Assembly: GCA_023435895.1 (NCBI GenBank)
Contig: JAEZLH010000004.1
Span: 1 to 64,000, forward strand
Reading direction: 5' to 3'
DNA from: Bacillota bacterium
GTDB lineage: Bacteria > Bacillota > Clostridia > Lachnospirales > Lachnospiraceae
DNA: 64,000 bases
Shown: piece after piece, positions 17,072-25,648 of the stretch
Layout of the letters: each line of letters begins with the position of its first letter
How positions within the stretch are numbered: the stretch's first letter is position 1
Translations under genes and position numbers: made by a program
The notes under the pieces: model-generated
The model's input: only the letters and a program-made list of their open reading frames with translations
Told to the model about the DNA's origin: nothing
The model's database searches: none

Positions 17072-17704
17072 ATGAAGAAAGCGATTTTAGCTACAAAAAT
17101 CGGTATGACTCAGGTTTTCGGTGAAAACGGAGTTCTTGTTCCGGTAACTGTACTTCAGGCTGGTCCTCTCCACGTAACACAGGTTAAAACTGTTGATAAC
17201 GATGGATACGCAGCTGTACAGGTAGGCTTCGGTGACATCAGAGAGTATCTGGTTAACAAGCCTAGAAAAGGACATTTTGCAAAAGCAGGTGTTGCTAGCA
17301 AAAGATTCTTAAGAGAATTTAAATTTGAGAATGCAGCTGACTATAAAGTTGGACAGGAAATCAAAGCTGACATCTTCGCAGAAGGTGACAGAATTGATGC
17401 AACAGCAAAGACAAAGGGTAAAGGCTTCCAGGGTGGTATTAAGAGACATAACTTATCCAGAGGACCTATGAAGCACGGTTCCAAACATCACAGACATGCA
17501 GGTTCCAATGGTGCTGCTACCACACCTGGTAGAGTATTCAAAGGTAAGCACATGCCTGGTCATATGGGTAATGTTAAGGCTACAGTACAGAACCTTGAAG
17601 TTGTAAGAATTGATGTTGAGAAAAACCTCATTCTTGTTAAAGGTGCAGTGCCAGGCCCTAAGAAATCCTTAGTAATGCTGAAGGAGACAGTTAAAGCGAA
17701 ATAA
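17072..17704 (+). CDS. rplC: 50S ribosomal protein L3
   Basis: 210 residues. Begins MKKAILATKIGMTQVF as bacterial L3 does; the extended loop KGFQGGIKRHNLSRGPMKHG reaches toward the peptidyl-transferase centre, and HRHAGSNGAATTPGRVFKGKHMPGHMG follows. Early assembly protein of the large subunit. AGGAGGT precedes the ATG. Length is normal. Confidence 0.98.
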   Translation: MKKAILATKIGMTQVFGENGVLVPVTVLQAGPLHVTQVKTVDNDGYAAVQVGFGDIREYLVNKPRKGHFAKAGVASKRFLREFKFENAADYKVGQEIKADIFAEGDRIDATAKTKGKGFQGGIKRHNLSRGPMKHGSKHHRHAGSNGAATTPGRVFKGKHMPGHMGNVKATVQNLEVVRIDVEKNLILVKGAVPGPKKSLVMLKETVKAK

Positions 17705-17728
17705 GCTTTAAGAAAGGAGGAAGCATAA

Positions 17729-18349
17729 ATGGCAAATGTAAAGATTTTTAATATCGAAGGCAAGGAAGTTGGTACTTTAGAACTGAACGATTCTGTCTTC
17801 GGAGTAGAGATAAATGATCATTTAGTTCATATGGCAGTTGTTCAGCAGCTTGCGAACAAACGTCAGGGAACACAGAGCGCAAAGACCCGTGCTGAAGTAA
17901 GCGGCGGCGGAAGAAAGCCTTGGAGACAAAAAGGAACCGGTCACGCTAGACAGGGTTCAACCAGATCCCCTCAATGGAAGGGTGGCGGCGTTGTATTCGC
18001 TCCAAAGCCGAGAGATTATTCCTTCAAGATGAATAAGAAGGAAAAGGCTCTTGCAATCAAATCAGCTTTAACATCTAAAGTAAACGAAGCTAAATTCGTT
18101 GTAATTGATGAGTTAAAATTTGATGAGATTAAGACTAAGAAGATGAAAGCAGTTCTTGATAATTTCAAATTACAGAAGGCACTTATCGTACTTGATACAA
18201 AGAATGATAACGTAGCACTTTCTGCTAGAAATCTTCCTAAGGTAAGAACAGTATTAACAAACTCCATTAATGTATATGACATCTTAAAGTATGATACCGT
18301 GGTATTGACAAAAGATGCCGTAGCGATGATCCAGGAGGTGTACGCATAA
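17729..18349 (+). CDS. rplD: 50S ribosomal protein L4
   Basis: 206 residues. The conserved extended loop is present (KTRAEVSGGGRKPWRQKGTG, ARQGSTRSPQWKGGGVVFAP), which lines the exit tunnel. In enterobacteria L4 also represses its own operon; whether it does so in this lineage is unknown. The stop overlaps the rplW start by one base. Confidence 0.98.
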   Translation: MANVKIFNIEGKEVGTLELNDSVFGVEINDHLVHMAVVQQLANKRQGTQSAKTRAEVSGGGRKPWRQKGTGHARQGSTRSPQWKGGGVVFAPKPRDYSFKMNKKEKALAIKSALTSKVNEAKFVVIDELKFDEIKTKKMKAVLDNFKLQKALIVLDTKNDNVALSARNLPKVRTVLTNSINVYDILKYDTVVLTKDAVAMIQEVYA

Positions 18350-18648
18350 TGGCTGATATTAAATATTATGATGTAATCCTAAAGCCTATCGTAACTGAGA
18401 AGAGCATGAGCACTATGGGTGATAAGAAATATACATTTTCCGTTCATCCGGATGCAACAAAGAATCAGATTAAAGAAGCAGTTGAAAAAATGTTCACAGG
18501 CGCTAAAGTAGCTAATGTAAACACAATCAACCAGGATGGCAAGACACGTAGACGTGGCGCAACATCCGGTAAGACTTCTAAGGTTAAGAAGGCAATTGTT
18601 CAGTTAACAGCTGACAGCGCAGAGATCGAGATTTTCTCCGGTCTATAA
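18349..18648 (+). CDS. rplW: 50S ribosomal protein L23
   Basis: 99 residues; YYDVILKPIVTEKSM is the conserved start and VNTINQDGKTRRRGATSGKTSKVKKA is the rRNA-contacting extension. L23 sits at the tunnel exit and docks trigger factor and SRP. Translationally coupled to rplD through a one-base overlap. Confidence 0.97.
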   Translation: MADIKYYDVILKPIVTEKSMSTMGDKKYTFSVHPDATKNQIKEAVEKMFTGAKVANVNTINQDGKTRRRGATSGKTSKVKKAIVQLTADSAEIEIFSGL

Positions 18649-18717
18649 TTAGTTCAATATACAGAGCGTGATGTTAAGAAAACAATATTTAACATCGTTT
18701 TGAAAGGAGTGCAAATC

Positions 18718-19560
18718 ATGGGAATTAAAACCTATAACCCATATACACCTTCCAGAAGACACATGACTGGTTCTGATTTTTCAGAAATTACAGCATCAAA
18801 GCCTGAGAAGTCCTTGGTTGCATCTTTAAACAAGAATGCAGGACGTAATAATCAGGGTAAGATTACAGTAAGACACCAGGGTGGTGGATCTAGAAGAAAA
18901 TATAGAATCATCGACTTTAAGAGAAGAAAAGATGGTATTCCGGCAACTGTAGTTAGCATCGAATACGATCCTAACAGAACAGCAAATATCGCATTAATCA
19001 GCTATGCTGATGGTGAGAAGGCATACATCCTTGCTCCTAACGGTCTTACAGTAGGCACAAAGCTTATGAATGGTGAGACAGCAGAAATCAGAGTAGGTAA
19101 CTGCTTACCTCTTCAGAATATTCCTGTTGGTACACAGATTCACAATGTTGAGTTATATCCTGGTAAGGGTGGACAGTTAGTTCGTTCCGCAGGTAACTCT
19201 GCACAGCTTATGGCGAAGGAAGGCAAATATGCTACACTTAGACTTCCCAGCGGTGAGATGAGACTTGTTCCGATCGGCTGCAGAGCTACGGTTGGTCAGG
19301 TTGGTAATATCGATCACGAGCTTATCAATATTGGTAAAGCGGGACGTAAGCGTCACATGGGTATCAGACCTACAGTACGTGGTTCCGTAATGAACCCGAA
19401 TGACCATCCTCACGGTGGTGGTGAAGGTAGAACAGGTATTGGTCGTCCAGGCCCTGTTACTCCTTGGGGTAAACCTGCTCTTGGTCTTAAGACTAGAAAG
19501 AACCACAAGAAGTCCAATAAGCTGATCGTAAGAAGAAGAGACGGTAAAGCAATTAAATAA
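18718..19560 (+). CDS. rplB: 50S ribosomal protein L2
   Basis: 280 residues starting MGIKTYNPYTPSRRHMT, with the conserved GRNNQGKITVRHQGGGSRRKYR and the C-terminal RGSVMNPNDHPHGGGEGRTGIGR containing the histidine near the peptidyl-transferase centre. The ATG after GAAAGGAG is chosen; the frame extends six codons upstream without support. Confidence 0.98.
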   Translation: MGIKTYNPYTPSRRHMTGSDFSEITASKPEKSLVASLNKNAGRNNQGKITVRHQGGGSRRKYRIIDFKRRKDGIPATVVSIEYDPNRTANIALISYADGEKAYILAPNGLTVGTKLMNGETAEIRVGNCLPLQNIPVGTQIHNVELYPGKGGQLVRSAGNSAQLMAKEGKYATLRLPSGEMRLVPIGCRATVGQVGNIDHELINIGKAGRKRHMGIRPTVRGSVMNPNDHPHGGGEGRTGIGRPGPVTPWGKPALGLKTRKNHKKSNKLIVRRRDGKAIK

Positions 19561-19617
19561 TTAACAACCATTTCGTAGAATTGGTAATTCCATTGTTATC
19601 TAAGGAGGTTAGAATAC

Positions 19618-19896
19618 ATGGCTCGTTCATTAAAAAAAGGACCATTCGCTGATGATCATTTATTGAAAAAAGTTGACGCGTTGAATGCAAGCGGTGAGAA
19701 GACTGTTATTAAAACATGGTCTCGTCGTTCAACAATTTTCCCTCAGATGGTTGGTCATACAATCGCAGTACATGACGGAAGAAAGCATGTTCCGGTATAT
19801 GTTACAGAAGATATGGTTGGACACAAGCTTGGTGAGTTTGTTGCAACCAGAACCTATAGAGGTCACGGAAAAGACGAAAAGAAAACAAGAAGATAA
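19618..19896 (+). CDS. rpsS: 30S ribosomal protein S19
   Basis: 92 residues: MARSLKKGPFADDHLLKK, TWSRRSTIFPQMVGHTIAVHDGRKHVPVYV and GEFVATRTYRGHGK are standard. It binds in the 30S head with S13. TAAGGAGG precedes the ATG. Confidence 0.98.
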   Translation: MARSLKKGPFADDHLLKKVDALNASGEKTVIKTWSRRSTIFPQMVGHTIAVHDGRKHVPVYVTEDMVGHKLGEFVATRTYRGHGKDEKKTRR

Positions 19897-19928
19897 TGCG
19901 CATGCATTAGATGGAAGGAGGTTCATCC

Positions 19929-20312
19929 ATGGCGAAAGGACATAGATCCCAAATAAAGAGAGCGAGAAACGAGCAGAAAGACAACAGAGCAAGTGCAAAG
20001 TTATCATTTGCAAGAATTTCTGTTCAGAAGGCTTGCTTCGTATTAGACGCTATTCGTGGTAAGGATGTACAGACAGCACTTGGTATCTTGGCATATAGCC
20101 CTAGATACGCATCTGCAGTAATTGAAAAAATATTAAAATCAGCGATTGCAAACGCTGAAGTTAAAAATATGGATACTGCTAAGCTTTACGTTGATGAATG
20201 TTTTGCTAACCAGGGTCCGATTATGAAAAGAATCAGACCAAGAGCACGAGGCACTGCTTATCGTATTGAGAAGAGAATGTGTCATATTACTGTAGTGCTT
20301 AATGAAAGATAA
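19929..20312 (+). CDS. rplV: 50S ribosomal protein L22
   Basis: 127 residues beginning MAKGHRSQIKRARNEQKDNR and ending with the tunnel-lining loop and RPRARGTAYRIEKRMCHITVVL. The macrolide-relevant beta-hairpin is intact. The start follows AAGGAGG; six further upstream codons overlap that site and are excluded. Confidence 0.98.
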   Translation: MAKGHRSQIKRARNEQKDNRASAKLSFARISVQKACFVLDAIRGKDVQTALGILAYSPRYASAVIEKILKSAIANAEVKNMDTAKLYVDECFANQGPIMKRIRPRARGTAYRIEKRMCHITVVLNER

Positions 20313-20323
20313 GGAGGGAAATA

Positions 20324-20983
20324 ATGGGACAGAAAGTTAATCCTCATGGCATAAGAGTCGGAGTTATCAAAGATTGGGACTCCAGATGGTATGCTGAAGC
20401 AGATTTCGCAGATAATCTTGTTGAAGACTACAACATCAGAACATTTCTGAAGAAGAAGTTATATAGCGCAGGCGTTTCTAAGATTGAAATCGAAAGAGCA
20501 TCTGATCGCTTGAAATTAATCATATTTACTGCTAAGCCTGGTGTAGTAATCGGTAGAGCAGGAGCTGAAATCGAGAACTTAAAGAACGAAGTTCAAAAGT
20601 TCACAGATAAGAAAGTAAACCTTGAAATCAAAGAAATTAAGAAACCTGACCTCAACGCTCAGTTAGTTGCAGAGAATATCGCAGCTCAGCTTGAGAATCG
20701 TATTTCTTTCAGAAGAGCAATGAAGTCCGTTATGGCTAGAACCATGAAGAATGGTGCTAAGGGTATTAAGACATCTGTATCCGGTCGTCTTGGCGGTGCT
20801 GATATGGCTCGTACAGAATTCTATAGCGAAGGTACTATCCCGTTGCAGACCTTACGTGCTAATATCGATTATGGATTTGCTGAAGCAGAGACCACATATG
20901 GTAAGACAGGTGTTAAGGTTTGGATCTACCTCGGTGAAGTTCTTCCTGTGAAAGCAGTTAAAGCAGAAGGGAGAGATAACTAA
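20324..20983 (+). CDS. rpsC: 30S ribosomal protein S3
   Basis: 219 residues with the KH domain motif VVIGRAGAEIENLK and the C-terminal domain (SVSGRLGGADMARTEFYSEG, PLQTLRANIDYGFAEA). Part of the mRNA entry site. Eleven bases after rplV with AAGGAGG; one-base overlap with rplP. Confidence 0.98.
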   Translation: MGQKVNPHGIRVGVIKDWDSRWYAEADFADNLVEDYNIRTFLKKKLYSAGVSKIEIERASDRLKLIIFTAKPGVVIGRAGAEIENLKNEVQKFTDKKVNLEIKEIKKPDLNAQLVAENIAAQLENRISFRRAMKSVMARTMKNGAKGIKTSVSGRLGGADMARTEFYSEGTIPLQTLRANIDYGFAEAETTYGKTGVKVWIYLGEVLPVKAVKAEGRDN

Positions 20984-21420
20984 TGTTAATGCCTAAAAGA
21001 GTAAAGCGCCGTAAGCAGTTCCGCGGCAGCATGGCTGGTAAGATTTCCAGAGGCAATACCATTAACCAAGGTGAATTTGGTATTGTAGCTACTGAGCCTG
21101 CATGGATTAAATCCAATCAGATTGAAGCAGCCCGTATCGCGATGACTCGTTTTACAAAGCGTGGCGGTAAAGTATTTATCAAAATATTCCCTGACAAACC
21201 TGTAACAGCAAAGCCTGCTGAAACTCGAATGGGTTCCGGTAAAGGTTCCTTAGAGTACTGGGTAGCAGTAGTTAAGCCGGGTCGTGTAATGTTCGAAATC
21301 GGGGGTGTCTCTGAAGAAGTAGCAAGAGAGGCATTACGTCTTGCTATGCACAAATTGCCGGTGAAGTGTAAAATCGTTTCCCGTGCAGAATTAGAAGGTG
21401 GTGCAAACAGTGAAAATTAA
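20983..21420 (+). CDS. rplP: 50S ribosomal protein L16
   Basis: 145 residues: MLMPKRVKRRKQFRGSMAG, GFGIVATEPAWI-like segment, RIAMTRFTKRGGKVFIKIFPDKP and the MGSGKGSLEYWVAVVKPGRVMFEI core. It helps place the tRNA acceptor arm and is needed late in 50S assembly. First of two in-frame ATGs chosen by spacing to GAAGGGAG. Confidence 0.98.
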   Translation: MLMPKRVKRRKQFRGSMAGKISRGNTINQGEFGIVATEPAWIKSNQIEAARIAMTRFTKRGGKVFIKIFPDKPVTAKPAETRMGSGKGSLEYWVAVVKPGRVMFEIGGVSEEVAREALRLAMHKLPVKCKIVSRAELEGGANSEN

Positions 21421-21619
21421 TAAATATGTAGAAGAGTTAAAAACAAAAACAACTACAGAATTAAATAACGAATTAGTAGCTGCTAAAAAGGAATTATTCA
21501 ATTTGAGATTCCAGAATGCAACAAACCAGTTGGATAACACAAGCAGAATTAAAGAAGTTAGAAAAAACATCGCAAGAATTCAGACAGTAATTTCTGAACT
21601 TTCTAAGGCTTCTAAATAA
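21410..21619 (+). CDS. rpmC: 50S ribosomal protein L29
   Basis: 69 residues from a GTG start: MKINKYVEELKTKTTTELN, then LFNLRFQNATNQLDNTSRIK and KNIARIQTVISE. Two helices at the tunnel exit beside L23. The chosen GTG lies inside the end of rplP (11-base overlap) with GAAGGTGG upstream; an in-frame GTG four codons earlier is possible but gives an unusual N terminus. Confidence 0.93.
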   Translation: MKINKYVEELKTKTTTELNNELVAAKKELFNLRFQNATNQLDNTSRIKEVRKNIARIQTVISELSKASK

Positions 21620-21675
21620 TCACGGATCGGTTGTTTACCTGCCGGTAACCGGCGATCACAGAAAGGAGTATTTTT

Positions 21676-21930
21676 GTGGAAAGAAATTTAAGAAAAGTTC
21701 GTATTGGTAAAGTAGTTAGCGATAAAATGGATAAAACAATCGTTGTAGCTGTTGTTGACAACGTAAAGCATCCTTTGTATGGCAAAATTGTTAAAAGAAC
21801 TTACAAGCTCAAAGCACATGATGAGAACAACGCTTGTGCAATCGGAGATAGAGTAAAGGTTATGGAAACCAGACCGTTATCTAAGGATAAGAGATGGAGA
21901 CTTGTAGAGATCGTAGAGAAAGCAAAATAG
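21676..21930 (+). CDS. rpsQ: 30S ribosomal protein S17
   Basis: 84 residues, GTG start after AAAGGAG. RKVRIGKVVSDKMDKTIVVAV, HPLYGKIVKRTYKLKAHDE and the OB-fold end are standard. Primary 16S binder in the 30S body. Followed by a 157-base non-coding gap before rplN. Confidence 0.97.
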   Translation: MERNLRKVRIGKVVSDKMDKTIVVAVVDNVKHPLYGKIVKRTYKLKAHDENNACAIGDRVKVMETRPLSKDKRWRLVEIVEKAK

Positions 21931-21984
21931 TATTTACCTACTAATGTTTTCACAGCTGTTTCGACAGAAGAGAATTTTAAATGG

Positions 21985-22014
21985 TATGCTCGAGAGAGTT
22001 ATGCACAGAGCATA
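21985..22014 (+). promoter_or_regulatory. hairpin in the rpsQ-rplN gap
   Basis: TATGCTC and GAGCATA pair around a 16-nt loop; a second small hairpin with a TTCG loop (CTGT-TTCG-ACAG) lies upstream. No promoter or T-run is obvious. The gap is longer than usual for this operon. Confidence 0.35.
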
Positions 22015-22087
22015 TTTTGCAATACTTGATTAAAAAGCGATGGCAGACGCCAACGGTTTTTAAGATTTTTCTGAAAGGAGTATTATC

Positions 22088-22456
22088 ATGATACAAGCTG
22101 AAACCAGACTTAGAGTTGCCGACAATACCGGTGCGAAAGAATTACTTTGCATCAGAGTACTTGGCGGATCAACCAGAAGATATGCTAATATAGGCGATAT
22201 CATCGTTGCTGCGGTTAAAGATGCAACACCAGGCGGTGTTGTTAAAAAGGGTGACGTAGTGAAAGCTGTTGTAGTACGTACCGTTAAGGGAGCACGTCGT
22301 AAAGATGGTTCTTATATTAGATTTGATGAGAATGCTGCCGTAATTATTAAAGAAGATAAGAATCCGAAGGGCACTCGTATCTTTGGACCGGTTGCGAGAG
22401 AATTAAGAGAGAAACAATTCATGAAAATCGTTTCTTTAGCACCAGAAGTATTATAA
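22088..22456 (+). CDS. rplN: 50S ribosomal protein L14
   Basis: 122 residues: MIQAETRLRVADNTGAKELLCIRVLGGS, GDIIVAAVKDATPGGVVKKGDVVKAVVVRT and GTRIFGPVARELREKQFMKIVSLAPEVL are textbook L14. It contacts 16S rRNA and is the docking site for RsfS. GAAAGGAG precedes the ATG. Confidence 0.98.
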   Translation: MIQAETRLRVADNTGAKELLCIRVLGGSTRRYANIGDIIVAAVKDATPGGVVKKGDVVKAVVVRTVKGARRKDGSYIRFDENAAVIIKEDKNPKGTRIFGPVARELREKQFMKIVSLAPEVL

Positions 22457-22470
22457 GGAGGTGTCGACTA

Positions 22471-22788
22471 GTGGCAACGATGAAAATTAAAAAGAATGAT
22501 AACGTTAAGGTTATCACTGGTAAGGATAAAGGCAAAGTTGGAAAAGTAATTTCTGTAACAGAAGGCAAAGTATTTGTTGAAGGTGTTAACACTATTTCCA
22601 AGCACGCTAAGGCAAGCCAGAAGAATCCTAAGGGTGGTATCATCCATCAGGAAGCAGCAATTGATGCATCCAACGTAATGTTAATGCACAAGGGCAAGCC
22701 AACCAGAGTAGGCTTTACAACTGTTGAGACCAAGAAGGGTGTTAAGAAAGTTCGTATCGCTAAATCTACTGGTGAAGTGATTGATTAA
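22471..22788 (+). CDS. rplX: 50S ribosomal protein L24
   Basis: 105 residues with a GTG start after AAGGAGGTG. The KOW motif VKVITGKDKGKVGKVISV is near the N terminus, and GGIIHQEAAIDASNVMLM follows. One of the two assembly initiators of the large subunit. Confidence 0.97.
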   Translation: MATMKIKKNDNVKVITGKDKGKVGKVISVTEGKVFVEGVNTISKHAKASQKNPKGGIIHQEAAIDASNVMLMHKGKPTRVGFTTVETKKGVKKVRIAKSTGEVID

Positions 22789-22811
22789 TTCAGAGAGGAG
22801 GTTCATTCAAG

Positions 22812-23351
22812 TTGGCTAGATTAAAAGAGTTTTATAAAAATGAAATAGTAGCCGGCATGACAAAGAAGTTCGGTTATGCGAACGTAATGGAAGTGCCGAA
22901 GATCGATAAAATTGTCATCAACATGGGTGTTGGTGAGGCTAAGGATAATGCTAAAGTTTTAGAGACAGCTGTTAAAGATATGGAAATTATCGCTGGTCAA
23001 AAACCTGTAGTAACCAAGGCAAAGAAATCCGTTGCTAACTTCAAAATTAGAGAAGGTATGGCAATCGGCTGTAAAGTAACATTAAGAGGCGAGAAGATGT
23101 ATGAGTTCGCTGATCGTTTGATCAACTTAGCATTACCTCGTGTACGTGACTTTAGAGGTGTAAATCCGAATGCATTTGACGGTAGAGGTAACTACTCTCT
23201 CGGTATCAAAGAGCAGTTAATCTTCCCTGAAATTGAGTATGATAAGGTAGATAAGGTTAGAGGTATGGACATTATCTTCGTTACTACTGCTAAGACAGAT
23301 GAAGAAGCTCGTGAACTGTTAACACAATTTGGTATGCCGTTTAAAAAGTAG
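22812..23351 (+). CDS. rplE: 50S ribosomal protein L5
   Basis: 179 residues beginning MARLKEFYKNEIVAGMTKKFGY from a TTG start codon with GAGAGGAGG upstream. INMGVGEAKDNAK, PVVTKAKKSVANFKIREGM and VRDFRGVNPNAFDGRGNYSLGI are conserved; binds 5S rRNA. The TTG start is unusual for an abundant protein and may lower its initiation rate. Confidence 0.97.
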   Translation: MARLKEFYKNEIVAGMTKKFGYANVMEVPKIDKIVINMGVGEAKDNAKVLETAVKDMEIIAGQKPVVTKAKKSVANFKIREGMAIGCKVTLRGEKMYEFADRLINLALPRVRDFRGVNPNAFDGRGNYSLGIKEQLIFPEIEYDKVDKVRGMDIIFVTTAKTDEEARELLTQFGMPFKK

Positions 23352-23363
23352 AGGAGGGTTCCC

Positions 23364-23549
23364 ATGGCTAAAACGTCAATGAAAGTAAAGCAACAACGTA
23401 CGCAGAAATTCTCTACAAGAGAATACAACCGTTGCAGAATTTGTGGCCGTCCGCATGCATATTTAAGAAAATACGGAATCTGCAGAATTTGTTTTCGTGA
23501 GTTAGCGTACAAAGGACAGATACCAGGCGTAAAGAAAGCAAGCTGGTAA
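23364..23549 (+). CDS. rpsN: 30S ribosomal protein S14, zinc-binding type
   Basis: 61 residues (S14 type Z) with four cysteines C24, C27, C40 and C43 in CRICGRPHAYLRKYGICRIC holding zinc. The short zinc form is typical of Bacillota. A second zinc-free copy for zinc starvation, if present, is elsewhere. GAGGAGGG precedes the ATG. Confidence 0.98.
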   Translation: MAKTSMKVKQQRTQKFSTREYNRCRICGRPHAYLRKYGICRICFRELAYKGQIPGVKKASW

Positions 23550-23575
23550 GATTTAAGAAAGGAGGCAACTGAAAA

Positions 23576-23977
23576 ATGACAATGAGCGATCCTATTGCAG
23601 ATATGCTTACAAGAATTCGTAATGCAAATACTGCTAAACATGATACAGTAGATGTACCTGCTTCTAAGATGAAAATTGCTATTGCCGAAATTCTTCTTAA
23701 AGAAGGTTATATTAAGAAATTCGAAATCGAAGAAGTTGAAAGCTTTAAGACAATCCATATCACATTAAAGTATGGTAAAGATAAGAATGTAAAGATTATT
23801 ACAGGCCTTAAGAGAATTTCCAAGCCGGGTCTTCGCGTATATGCGAACAGAGATAATATGCCTAAGGTTCTTGGAGGTTTAGGAACTGCAATTATCTCTA
23901 CAAACAAAGGTGTTATCACCGATAAAGAAGCTAGAGAATTAAACGTAGGTGGCGAGGTTCTCGCATTCATCTGGTAA
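23576..23977 (+). CDS. rpsH: 30S ribosomal protein S8
   Basis: 133 residues: SDPIADMLTRIRNANTAKHD, the RNA-binding C-terminal half with KPGLRVYANRDNMPKVLGGLG and STNKGVITDKEAR. In E. coli S8 is the translational repressor of the spc operon. Here a compact double hairpin follows the gene. Two adjacent starts exist (ATG two codons apart); the first has better spacing to AAAGGAGG. Confidence 0.98.
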   Translation: MTMSDPIADMLTRIRNANTAKHDTVDVPASKMKIAIAEILLKEGYIKKFEIEEVESFKTIHITLKYGKDKNVKIITGLKRISKPGLRVYANRDNMPKVLGGLGTAIISTNKGVITDKEARELNVGGEVLAFIW

Positions 23978-24003
23978 AAACTAATAATCAGCTATGCTGA
24001 TGC

Positions 24004-24071
24004 TACCCTCGCTAGCGAGGGTACTGACCTAGTCGGTAGTTTCGGACAACAAAAGACGTTTTGTGTGTCCG
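24004..24071 (+). promoter_or_regulatory. double hairpin in the rpsH-rplF gap
   Basis: A perfect 20-nt palindrome (stem TACCCTCG/CGAGGGTA, loop CTAG) is followed by a second hairpin CGGAC-ACAAAA with TTTTGT-GTCCG. No T-tract follows, so termination is unlikely. Inside a translated operon such a G+C-rich structure suggests a protein-binding or processing site. Confidence 0.5.
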
Positions 24072-24126
24072 GGTGATGAAACGGAATTAACATACTTACA
24101 AACAATAAAAATATGGAGGTGCGGGC

Positions 24127-24669
24127 ATGTCACGTATAGGAAGAATGCCTATCGCTGTTCCTGCAGGCGTTACTGTAGAGATAGCAGAAAATAATAAAGT
24201 GACTGTAAAAGGTCCTAAGGGAACATTGGAAAGAGTATTAGCTCCTGAAATGCAAATCACTCTTGAAGGTTCTGAAGTAGTTGTTACAAGACCCAATGAT
24301 TTAAAGAAATTTAAATCTTTACATGGTCTTACAAGAACATTAATCCACAATATGGTGGTTGGTGTTACAGAAGGATATTCCAAAACTCTTGAAATCAACG
24401 GTGTTGGTTACAGAGCTGCAAAAGCAGGCAAGGAATTAACATTAACATTAGGTTACTCCCATCCGGTTGTTATGGTTGATCCGGAAGGTTTGGAATCCGT
24501 ATTAGAAGGTCAGAATAAGATCATCGTTAAAGGTATTGATAAAGAAAAGGTTGGCCAATTCGCTGCAGAAATCAGAGCAAAAAGAGCACCTGAACCTTAT
24601 AAGGGTAAGGGCATTAAGTATTCTGATGAAGTGATCAGACGTAAGGTTGGTAAGACCGGTAAGAAATAA
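24127..24669 (+). CDS. rplF: 50S ribosomal protein L6
   Basis: 180 residues: MSRIGRMPIAVPAGV, VKGPKGTL, and the second-domain signature PEPYKGKGIKYSDEVIRRKVGK. Lies near the factor-binding site. ATGGAGGTG precedes the start. Confidence 0.98.
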   Translation: MSRIGRMPIAVPAGVTVEIAENNKVTVKGPKGTLERVLAPEMQITLEGSEVVVTRPNDLKKFKSLHGLTRTLIHNMVVGVTEGYSKTLEINGVGYRAAKAGKELTLTLGYSHPVVMVDPEGLESVLEGQNKIIVKGIDKEKVGQFAAEIRAKRAPEPYKGKGIKYSDEVIRRKVGKTGKK

Positions 24670-24685
24670 GGGAGGAGTGAAATAA

Positions 24686-25054
24686 ATGGTTAGCAAAAAT
24701 TCAAGAAGCGAAGTTCGCGTTAAGAAGCATTTAAAGATTCGTAATCGTTTCACAGGTACTCCTGAGAGACCGCGTTTAGCTGTGTTTAGAAGCAACAATC
24801 ATATGTATGCACAGATCATCGACGATACAGTAGGCAAAACTTTAGTAGCAGCCTCCACATTGGAGAAAGATGTTAAGGCTGAGATTTCTAAGACTAATGA
24901 CGTAGAAGCTGCTTCCTACCTTGGAAGCGTTATTGCGAAAAGAGCATTAGAAAAAGGTATTAAAGCTGTTGTTTACGATAGAGGCGGCTTCATATATCAG
25001 GGAAAGATCAAAGCATTGGCAGATGCGGCTCGTGAAGCTGGTCTGGAATTCTAA
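24686..25054 (+). CDS. rplR: 50S ribosomal protein L18
   Basis: 122 residues: basic N terminus, RNRFTGTPERPRLAVFRSNNHMYAQIIDD and FIYQGKIKALADAAREAGLEF. Binds 5S rRNA with L5. Sixteen bases after rplF. Confidence 0.98.
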   Translation: MVSKNSRSEVRVKKHLKIRNRFTGTPERPRLAVFRSNNHMYAQIIDDTVGKTLVAASTLEKDVKAEISKTNDVEAASYLGSVIAKRALEKGIKAVVYDRGGFIYQGKIKALADAAREAGLEF

Positions 25055-25069
25055 GCAAGGAGGAAAAAC

Positions 25070-25579
25070 ATGAAACGTCAAATCGTTGATGCTAGTCAAT
25101 TAGAATTAGAAGATAAAGTAGTATCAATCAAACGTGTAACTAAAGTTGTAAAAGGCGGACGTAATTTCAGATTTACAGCGTTAGTTGTCGTTGGTGATAA
25201 GAACGGACACGTAGGTGCAGGCCTTGGTAAAGCCACAGAAATTCCTGAGGCAATCCGTAAAGGTAAAGAAGATGCGATTAAGAAGTTAATCAGCCTTCCT
25301 CTTGATGAGAACGGAAGCGTACCTCATGACTTTATCGGTAAATTCGGTAGTGCAACTGTATTACTGAAGCGTTCCCCAGAAGGTACCGGTGTTATCGCAG
25401 GTGGCCCTGCACGTAACGTACTTGAGCTTGCAGGCTTCAAGAACATCCGTACCAAGTCTCTTGGTTCCAACAATAAGCAGAACGTAGTTCTTGCTACAAT
25501 TGAAGGATTAAGCCAGTTAAAGACCCCTGAAGAAGTAGCTAAGCTTCGTGGTATTCCGGTAGAGCAGTTATTGAAGTAA
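25070..25579 (+). CDS. rpsE: 30S ribosomal protein S5
   Basis: 169 residues: double-stranded RNA-binding-like N-terminal domain (EDKVVSIKRVTKVVKGGRNF, VGDKNGHVGAGLGKATEIPEA) and the C-terminal domain with GTGVIAGGPARNVLELAG. Part of the decoding fidelity region. AAGGAGG precedes the ATG. Confidence 0.98.
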   Translation: MKRQIVDASQLELEDKVVSIKRVTKVVKGGRNFRFTALVVVGDKNGHVGAGLGKATEIPEAIRKGKEDAIKKLISLPLDENGSVPHDFIGKFGSATVLLKRSPEGTGVIAGGPARNVLELAGFKNIRTKSLGSNNKQNVVLATIEGLSQLKTPEEVAKLRGIPVEQLLK

Positions 25580-25648
25580 TTGCCAAAACGTATTGAATAG
25601 ATGAATTTGCGAACAAATTCATCTTGTATAAACATGGAGGTGTCAGAA

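Noticed and set aside
23192..23758. 188-codon minus-strand frame across rplE, rpsN and rpsH
   Set aside because: Spans three conserved ribosomal genes on the other strand; composition is that of reverse-read coding DNA.
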